Source of the DNA: CAYLPT01 sp964385645
Lineage (GTDB): Bacteria; Armatimonadota; Hebobacteria; Hebobacterales; Hebobacteraceae
NCBI GenBank assembly: GCA_964385645.1
Contig: CAYLPT010000158.1
Span: 1-19,705 of the forward strand
Direction of reading: 5' to 3'
Length of the DNA: 19,705 bases
The notes below the pieces were generated by a model that had not been told where the DNA came from, did not search any database, and was given only the letters and a program-made list of their open reading frames with translations. A program made the position numbers and the translations under genes. Below, piece by piece: positions 14,428-19,705 of the stretch (position 1 is the first letter of the stretch; every line of letters begins with the position of its first letter).

Positions 14428-15488
14428 GCTCCGCTGTCAAGGCCACCATCCGCAAGCTGGAGCAGACCGGCCGGGCGACGCGGCAGGAACTGGTAGTCCT
14501 CCTGGGCGCTGACCCCACAGGCGCGCGGGAGCTCTACCGCGCGGCCGCCCGGCGTCGCGCGGCCGCCGTGGGAGACGAGGTCCACCTCCGGGCGCTGATC
14601 GAGTTCTCCAACCACTGCCTGCGGAACTGCCGCTACTGCGGCCTCCGGCGCGACCACCGCGAGCTGGAGCGCTACCGCATGGACCCCGACGGAATCATCG
14701 CCCTGGCCGCGGAGGCCGCCAACCTGGGCTACCGGACGGTGGTGCTGCAATCGGGCGAGGACCCCTGGTACAGCGCCGAGGCGCTGGCCGACCTCGTGCG
14801 TGAGATCAAGGCGGAGAGCGACATCGCAGTTACGCTCTCCATCGGCGAGCGACCCGAGGCGGAGTACCGGGCGCTCCGGGCGGCCGGCGCGGACCGCTTC
14901 CTGCTGCGGATGGAGACCTCGGACCCGTCCCTGTACCGGTCTCTGCACCCGGGCGCGAGCTGGCGCCGGCGGCTGGCCTGCCTCGAGTCACTCCGCCGGG
15001 TGGGGTTCCAGGTGGGCTCGGGGGTGCTCATCGGGCTTCCTGGGCAGACCCTGGGGATGCTGGCCGATGACCTGCTATTTCTCCAGAGCCTGGAGTTGGA
15101 CATGATCGGGTGCGGGCCGTTCGTGCCGCATCCGGCGACTCCGCTGGCCGGGGCGGCGGGCGGGAGCCTCGGGCTGGCTCTGCGCTTCCTGGCCTGCCTG
15201 CGGCTGCTGTGTCCGCAGGCCCTGATCCCGGCCACCACCGCGCTGGGCGCGCTCGACCCCAAGGGGTGGGAGCTGGGGCTGCGGGCCGGCGCGGATGTGC
15301 TCATGCCCAACGTGACGCCGAGGCGGCATCGCCGGAGCTATGACCTGTATCCAGGCAAGGGCTGGAGCACGCTCGAGGGAACGGAGCTGCGCGCCTATGC
15401 CGAGGCGGTGGTCGCCCGCGTGGGGCTCCGCGTGAGCGCCGAACACGGGCACAGCCGCCGCCTGACGGCGGTGCAGGCGGTGACATGA
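14424..15488 (+). CDS. hydE: [FeFe] hydrogenase H-cluster radical SAM maturase HydE
   Basis: A 354-residue radical SAM maturase acting on the HydG product during assembly of the [2Fe] subcluster and its dithiomethylamine bridge. The SAM cluster motif is CLRNCRYC (C65, C69, C72), followed by GLRRDHRELERYRM and the conserved VLQSGEDPWY segment. Also visible are SIGERPEAEYRALRAAGADR and LHPGASWRRRLACLESLRR, and a GLPGQT turn, all typical of HydE rather than biotin synthase. Size matches the family. The start is the GTG at 14424 overlapping the hydG stop by 4 bp, so the pair is translationally coupled. hydF begins 1 bp after its stop. Confidence 0.95.
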   Translation: MSSAVKATIRKLEQTGRATRQELVVLLGADPTGARELYRAAARRRAAAVGDEVHLRALIEFSNHCLRNCRYCGLRRDHRELERYRMDPDGIIALAAEAANLGYRTVVLQSGEDPWYSAEALADLVREIKAESDIAVTLSIGERPEAEYRALRAAGADRFLLRMETSDPSLYRSLHPGASWRRRLACLESLRRVGFQVGSGVLIGLPGQTLGMLADDLLFLQSLELDMIGCGPFVPHPATPLAGAAGGSLGLALRFLACLRLLCPQALIPATTALGALDPKGWELGLRAGADVLMPNVTPRRHRRSYDLYPGKGWSTLEGTELRAYAEAVVARVGLRVSAEHGHSRRLTAVQAVT

Positions 15489-15489
15489 C

Positions 15490-16731
15490 ATGAGCAAGAC
15501 CCTCAACGAGACGCCGACCGGCAGCCGGCTCCACATCGCCATCTTCGGCCGCCGCAACGCCGGCAAGTCCAGCCTCATCAACGCGCTCACCGGCCAGCAG
15601 GCGGCGATCGTATCGGCCGTGGCGGGCACCACCACCGACCCGGTGCGCAAGGCGATGGAGATCCTGCCCATCGGCCCCGTGGTCATCATAGATACCGCCG
15701 GCATTGACGACACCGGCGAGCTGGGCGAGGCGCGGGTGAAGCGGACGCTCCAGGTGCTGGAGCAGACCGACCTGGCGCTGCTCGTGCTGGATGCCACGGT
15801 GGGCGCGGACGGCTACGAGGACGACCTGGCCCGGCGCATCCGGAAGCGGGGCGTCCCGCTGGTCGCGGTGGTCAACAAGGTGGACCTGCACCCGGACGAC
15901 GGGGAGCTCGTGGGCTGGGCGCGGGCGCGGGAGCTCCCCGTGGCCTCGGTCAGCGCGCTCACGGGAGAGGGAGTCGGGCTGCTCAAGCAGCGCATGATCG
16001 AGCACGCGCCGGCCGGCTGGGCCGAGCCGACTATCCTGGGCGATCTCATCCGGCCGGGCGACATCGTCGTGATGTGCATACCCATAGACAAGGCCGCGCC
16101 CAAGGGCCGGCTCATCCTGCCCCAGGTGATGGCGATTCGCGATGTGCTCGACCACCAGGGCATCGCCGTCATGGTCAAGGAGCGGGAACTGAAGCAGGCC
16201 CTGGAGAGGATGGGCGGCCGGCCCGCGCTGGTGGTCACTGACAGCCAGGCCGTGCTGAAGGCGGCGGGCGACACGCCCCACGAGGTGCCCTTCACCTCCT
16301 TCTCGATCCTCTTCGCCCGCTATAAGGGAGACCTGGTGGAGCTGGTGAGGGGGGTGCGGGCGCTGGGCCGGCTGCGGCCGGGAGATCGGGTGCTGATCGC
16401 CGAGGCATGCACCCACCACCGACAGCCCGATGACATCGGTAAGGTGCAGATCCCCCGGGAGCTCCGGCGCCTGGCGGGCGGGGACCTGGATGTGCGCTGG
16501 ACCTCGGGCGGGGACTTCCCGGACGATCTGGACGCCTTCCGCTTGGTGGTCCACTGCGGGGCCTGCATGATCAACCGCCAGGAGATGCTGTCGCGAATCG
16601 CCCGCGCCCGAGAGGCAGGGGTGGCGATCACGAACTACGGGGTCTTCCTGGCCGCGGCGCACGGCGTGCTGGAGCGGGCGCTCGCTCCCTTCCCCGAGGC
16701 GCGTCGGGCGCTGGAGGGGTATGGTGCATAA
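15490..16731 (+). CDS. hydF: [FeFe] hydrogenase H-cluster maturation GTPase HydF
   Basis: A 413-residue scaffold GTPase on which the [2Fe] subcluster is assembled and handed to apo-HydA. The GTPase motifs are GRRNAGKSS (20-28, P-loop), DTAG (68-71) and NKVD (129-132). The dimerisation domain follows (GDIVVMCIPID, APKGRLILPQV). The C-terminal cluster domain has EACTHH (C307, H309) and HCGACMINRQE (C356, C359), the family's CxH...HCxxC site. All key residues are present. The start ATG is 1 bp after the hydE stop with only a weak purine-rich site, so it depends on coupling. Clostridial clusters often place an aspartase gene before hydF; it is absent here. Confidence 0.95.
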   Translation: MSKTLNETPTGSRLHIAIFGRRNAGKSSLINALTGQQAAIVSAVAGTTTDPVRKAMEILPIGPVVIIDTAGIDDTGELGEARVKRTLQVLEQTDLALLVLDATVGADGYEDDLARRIRKRGVPLVAVVNKVDLHPDDGELVGWARARELPVASVSALTGEGVGLLKQRMIEHAPAGWAEPTILGDLIRPGDIVVMCIPIDKAAPKGRLILPQVMAIRDVLDHQGIAVMVKERELKQALERMGGRPALVVTDSQAVLKAAGDTPHEVPFTSFSILFARYKGDLVELVRGVRALGRLRPGDRVLIAEACTHHRQPDDIGKVQIPRELRRLAGGDLDVRWTSGGDFPDDLDAFRLVVHCGACMINRQEMLSRIARAREAGVAITNYGVFLAAAHGVLERALAPFPEARRALEGYGA

Positions 16732-16761
16732 CCCGGTGGACGGCGAGCACGGGGGCCGGCC

Positions 16762-18762
16762 ATGCGCGGCGTAGTCAGCACCATCGGCGAGCGGTGCCGG
16801 CGCTGCTACACCTGTGTGCGAAGCTGCCCGGCGAAGGCCATCAAGGTCCAAGAGGGCCAGGCCAAGGTGCTGCCCGAGCGCTGCATCGGCTGTGGCAACT
16901 GCATCCGCGTGTGCGCCCAGGGCGCGAAGCGGGTGGAGAGCGAGGCGCTCCCGCTCACCAAGGAGATGATCGCCCAGGGCGAGGAGGTGGTGGCGATCCT
17001 CGCCCCCTCCTTCCCGGTGGCGCTCAAGGGCGTGAAGCCCCTCCAACTCGTGGAGGCCGTGCGCCGGCTGGGCTTCTCGTGTGTGATGGAGGTGGCGCTG
17101 GGGGCCGAGCTGTCTGCCCGCGCGTACCGGCGCCTGCTCGAGAAGGGCGGTGGCAGCGAGCCCATAATCAGCACGCCGTGCCCGGCGCTGGTCAGCTATG
17201 TGGAGAAGTACCTGCCCCACCTCGTCCCCAACCTCGCGCCCGTCGTATCCCCCATGATCGCGCTGGGCCGGCTCATCAAACAGCGGCTCAAGCCGGAGGC
17301 GAAGGTGGTCTTCATCGGCCCCTGCGTGGCCAAGAAGGCGGAGGCGCGCGACCCGAACGTGGCCGGGGCAGTTGATGCGGTGCTCACCTACCAGGAGCTG
17401 AGGGAGTGGCTGGAGGAGCGCGGCCTCGACGTCTCCTCTCTCCCCGAGAGCGACTTCGACGGGCCCTACGCGGGCGTCGGGCGCATCTTCCCCGTCTCCG
17501 GAGGCCTCCTTCGCACCGCCGCCATCGAGGCTGACGTGCTGGAGAGCCGAATCGTGGTCACCGAGGGGGTGGACCGGGTGACCCATCTGTTGCGGGAGTT
17601 CGACAAGAACGGCCTGAGCACCCGGTTCTTCGACCTGCTCTTATGCGAGGGGTGCATCAACGGGCCTTTCGCCGGCGACGACGAGAGCACCGTGCTGCTC
17701 AAGCAGCGGGTGGCCGACTACACGCGAGAGCAGCTCGCCCAACACGATGCCTGTTCCCTCGAGCAGTACGACAACCTCGACATGTCCCGCGGCTTCAGCG
17801 ACCTGCACGTGGAGGCCCCCGAGCCGAGCGAGGAGGAGATCCGCAGGATACTGAGCGAGACCGGCAAGATGAAGCCGGAGGACGAGCTCAACTGCGGCGC
17901 CTGCGGCTACCCCACCTGCCGGGAGAAGGCCATCGCCGTCTACCACGGGCTGGCCGAGGTCGAGATGTGCCTGCCCTACCTCATCGAGGAGCTCCAGCGG
18001 ACCATCGGGGAGCTGAACGCCTCCCGCCGCCACCTCGTGGAGGCCGAGCAGCAGCTAGTGCAGTCCGAGAAGCTGGCCTCCATGGGGCAGCTCGCCGCTG
18101 CCGTCGCCCATGAGCTCAACAACCCCCTCGGCACCGTCCTCATCTACGCCCACATGCTGCTCAAGTCGCTCACCCCCGATGACCCCCGGCGGGAGGAGAC
18201 GCAGATGATCGCCCGGGAGGCCGATCGGTGCCGCCACATCGTGCGCGGGCTGCTCGACTTCGCCCGCCAGAGCCGCCTGCGGGACGAGCCCACCGACGTC
18301 AACGAGCTCCTCGCCGAGACCCTCGCGCCGCTCGCCCGACAGGAGCGGTTCTCCGCCATCTCCCTCAAGACCAACCTCCAGGGCGACCTCCCGCAGACCC
18401 TGCTGGACCGCGAGCAGATGAAGCAGGCTTTCATCAACGTGATCGAGAACGCAGTGGAGGCGATGCCAGCCGGCGGCACGCTCGAGGTAGCCACGCGGCT
18501 GACCCCCGACGGCAAGGGGATCGCCATCCAGTTCAGCGACACGGGAGCGGGCATCCCGGAGGACTGCCTGGAGCGAATCTTCGACCCCTTCTACACGACC
18601 AAGCAGATCGGCAAGGGCACCGGGCTGGGGCTGGCGATAGTCTATGGCATCGTGAAGATGCACCGGGGCGCGGTCGCCGTGGACAGCAAGGTGGGGGTGG
18701 GCACCACCTTCACCATCACCGTCCCGGTGCTCCACTCCAGGGAGGAGCGGGCGGCCCTATGA
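16762..18762 (+). CDS. Histidine kinase with a hydrogenase-like H-cluster sensor domain
   Basis: A 666-residue soluble protein: two [4Fe-4S] ferredoxin motifs (C12, C15, C18, C22; C41, C44, C47, C51), an Fe-hydrogenase large-subunit C-terminal domain (~70-355), a small FeS domain of Cx2Cx4Cx16C type (C378, C381, C386, C403), a short coiled coil (~410-440), a HisKA box with phospho-accepting H450 in HELNNP, and a complete HATPase domain (N563, DTGAG at 593-597, FDPFYTT, GTGLGLAI from 619). The H-cluster motifs are altered: L1 reads STPCPAL (C140, proton-relay Cys replaced by Pro), L2 GPCVAKK (C188) and L3 CEGC (C295, C298; CxxC instead of CxxxC). It therefore probably senses H2 or redox state rather than making H2. 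It lies 30 bp after hydF and overlaps its response regulator by 4 bp. Confidence 0.9.
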   Translation: MRGVVSTIGERCRRCYTCVRSCPAKAIKVQEGQAKVLPERCIGCGNCIRVCAQGAKRVESEALPLTKEMIAQGEEVVAILAPSFPVALKGVKPLQLVEAVRRLGFSCVMEVALGAELSARAYRRLLEKGGGSEPIISTPCPALVSYVEKYLPHLVPNLAPVVSPMIALGRLIKQRLKPEAKVVFIGPCVAKKAEARDPNVAGAVDAVLTYQELREWLEERGLDVSSLPESDFDGPYAGVGRIFPVSGGLLRTAAIEADVLESRIVVTEGVDRVTHLLREFDKNGLSTRFFDLLLCEGCINGPFAGDDESTVLLKQRVADYTREQLAQHDACSLEQYDNLDMSRGFSDLHVEAPEPSEEEIRRILSETGKMKPEDELNCGACGYPTCREKAIAVYHGLAEVEMCLPYLIEELQRTIGELNASRRHLVEAEQQLVQSEKLASMGQLAAAVAHELNNPLGTVLIYAHMLLKSLTPDDPRREETQMIAREADRCRHIVRGLLDFARQSRLRDEPTDVNELLAETLAPLARQERFSAISLKTNLQGDLPQTLLDREQMKQAFINVIENAVEAMPAGGTLEVATRLTPDGKGIAIQFSDTGAGIPEDCLERIFDPFYTTKQIGKGTGLGLAIVYGIVKMHRGAVAVDSKVGVGTTFTITVPVLHSREERAAL

Positions 18763-19157
18763 CCCGGGAGAGGCGAGTGCTCCTGGTGGACGATGACGCG
18801 GACTTCACCGACGCGGTGCGGCTGACGCTGGAAGCCCACGGCTGCCGGGTGTTCGTCGCCCACACCAGGGAGGAGGCGCTCCAGACGCTGCGGCAGGAGC
18901 GCGTGGACGTGGCGGTCCTGGACATGATGATGGACGAGCCCGACGCGGGCGCCATGCTCGCCCACTCCCTGCGCCGCCAGCCGGAGCTGAAGGACATCCC
19001 GGTGGTGCTGGTCACGAGCGTGAGGGAGAAGACCGGCTACGGCCCCGCCCCCGGCGCGCCCGAGCCGCGCGAGTGGCTTGGCGTGGACGCCTGGCTCGAC
19101 AAACCGGTGAGCCCGCAGGCGTTGCTCGATACCATCGAGGGTCTGCTCGATGGCTGA
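18759..19157 (+). CDS. Stand-alone response regulator receiver protein
   Basis: A 132-residue CheY-like receiver domain with no output domain. It shows the acidic cluster DDD at 11-13, phospho-acceptor D55 in VAVLDMMMDEPDAG, a VTS motif on the fourth strand, and the conserved lysine in DKPVSP. An insertion between strand 4 and helix 4 (KTGYGPAPGAPEPREW) enlarges the domain. The ATG at 18759 overlaps the kinase stop (ATGA); the frame is open further upstream but that part is inside the kinase gene. It is the natural phosphorylation partner of the hydrogenase-like kinase. Without a DNA-binding domain it must act by protein contact or pass phosphate on, possibly via the next protein. Confidence 0.9.
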   Translation: MTRERRVLLVDDDADFTDAVRLTLEAHGCRVFVAHTREEALQTLRQERVDVAVLDMMMDEPDAGAMLAHSLRRQPELKDIPVVLVTSVREKTGYGPAPGAPEPREWLGVDAWLDKPVSPQALLDTIEGLLDG

Positions 19158-19705
19158 GCAGCCGACGCGGGTGCTGGTGGTGGACGACGAGCCTGGCATG
19201 CGTGAGGGCTGCCGGCGGGTGCTGGAGTCCGAGGGCTACCAGGTCGCGCTCGCCGACTCCGGAGAGGCCGCCCTTCGCATCTTCTCGCCAGGCGCCTTCG
19301 GCCTCGCCCTGCTCGACCTGAAGATGCCGGGCATGTCCGGGCTGGAGCTGCTCCCGCGGCTCCAGGAGATAGACCCGGAGTGCGTCATCGTCATCGTCAC
19401 CGCCTACGCCACCCTCGAGACCGCGGTGGAGGCCACCAAGCGCGGCGCCTACGACTACGTCGCCAAGCCCTTCACCCCGGACGAGCTGATGGCGGTCGTG
19501 GGCCGGGGCGCCGCGCTCCACCGGCTGCGCCTGGAGGCCGCTCAGGCCCGCGCCGAGGCCGAGCGCAACCTGCTGCTGGTCGCCACCGAGCAGTCTCGAA
19601 CCCGCACCATCATCCAGAGCATGGCCGACGGGGTCATGGTGACCAACCGCCAGCGCCAGCTCGTCCTCTACAACCCCGCCCTGCTTCGCCTGTTGGGCAT
19701 CAAGG
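19150..19705 (+). CDS. Response regulator with PAS domain, probable hybrid kinase (cut by window end)
   Basis: Open from the ATG at 19150 to the window edge (185 complete codons). Residues ~5-120 are a receiver domain with DDE at 12-14, phospho-acceptor D56 in LLDLKMPGMSG, the VTAYATLETAVEA segment and AKPF lysine, closely resembling NtrC-class receivers. An Ala/Glu/Arg-rich helix (~125-150, likely coiled coil) leads to the beginning of a PAS domain (IIQSMADGVMVTN...LYNPALLRLLGI). The missing C-terminus is probably a histidine kinase or another output, but this is not visible. It overlaps the preceding regulator by 8 bp and so belongs to the same relay. Confidence 0.85.
   Translation, partial: MAEQPTRVLVVDDEPGMREGCRRVLESEGYQVALADSGEAALRIFSPGAFGLALLDLKMPGMSGLELLPRLQEIDPECVIVIVTAYATLETAVEATKRGAYDYVAKPFTPDELMAVVGRGAALHRLRLEAAQARAEAERNLLLVATEQSRTRTIIQSMADGVMVTNRQRQLVLYNPALLRLLGIK

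Noticed and set aside
15301..17586. 761-codon minus-strand open frame opposite hydF and the kinase gene
   Set aside because: Spans gene boundaries and has low-complexity composition; an antisense shadow.
18228..18758. Upstream extension of the stand-alone receiver gene
   Set aside because: This part lies within the kinase HATPase region and is Arg/Pro-rich; the receiver fold begins just after the ATG at 18759.
1..19705. CRISPR array, tRNA/rRNA, insertion sequence, prophage or attachment site
   Set aside because: No regularly spaced repeats, RNA-gene signatures, transposase/integrase genes or terminal repeats were seen.

Overview
This is a GC-rich window (about 70 % G+C by eye, with G or C at most third codon positions) from an anaerobic bacterium. 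Most of it is one large [FeFe]-hydrogenase island. The downstream genes are packed with 4-bp ATGA/GTGA overlaps or gaps of about 35 bp or less. The phylum cannot be fixed from the sequence. The set of hydrogenase-associated accessory genes resembles clostridial Firmicutes clusters. The DUF6784/6785-type membrane protein at the left end is a family I associate with uncultured groups such as Armatimonadota and Planctomycetota, so an uncultured anaerobe of that kind is a weak inference.

Left part (1-3845), unrelated metabolism: the N-terminus of an M20-family amidohydrolase on the minus strand, cut by the window edge; a divergent polytopic membrane protein (271-2226); and a convergent GlcD-type FAD-linked oxidase (2322-3845, minus). 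A 557-bp gene-free stretch follows, with two strong GC hairpins close to the next gene.

Accessory block (4403-6817): DRTGG protein, anti-sigma-type ATPase, second DRTGG protein, PHP-domain metallo-phosphoesterase, and a second HATPase protein. This set recurs next to [FeFe] hydrogenases in Firmicutes, but to my knowledge its function is not established. A 308-bp non-coding junction follows. It holds a perfect 9-bp hairpin, a sigma70-like promoter, a GTGA-N6-TCAC palindrome with Rex/CRP geometry at the predicted start site, and a leader that can form several hairpins, two of them mutually exclusive.

Hydrogenase block (7126-16731): NuoE-like subunit, a 1023-residue NuoF-GltD fusion, a small thioredoxin-like [2Fe-2S] protein, the catalytic [FeFe] hydrogenase HydA with intact H-cluster motifs, then the maturases HydG, HydE and HydF. 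Together they encode a probable electron-bifurcating, NAD(P)H- and ferredoxin-linked hydrogenase plus everything needed to build its H-cluster. The GltD module fused to NuoF could add a second NAD(P)H/flavin site.

Signalling block (16762-19705): a histidine kinase whose sensor half is a degenerate [FeFe]-hydrogenase domain with ferredoxin and FeS modules, a stand-alone receiver protein, and a receiver-PAS protein running off the window. They overlap one another and sit 30 bp after hydF, suggesting that the island carries its own H2- or redox-sensing relay. The most interesting points are the hydrogenase-derived kinase with altered H-cluster motifs, the NuoF-GltD fusion, the conserved but unexplained accessory block, and the Rex-like operator over the structural-gene promoter.
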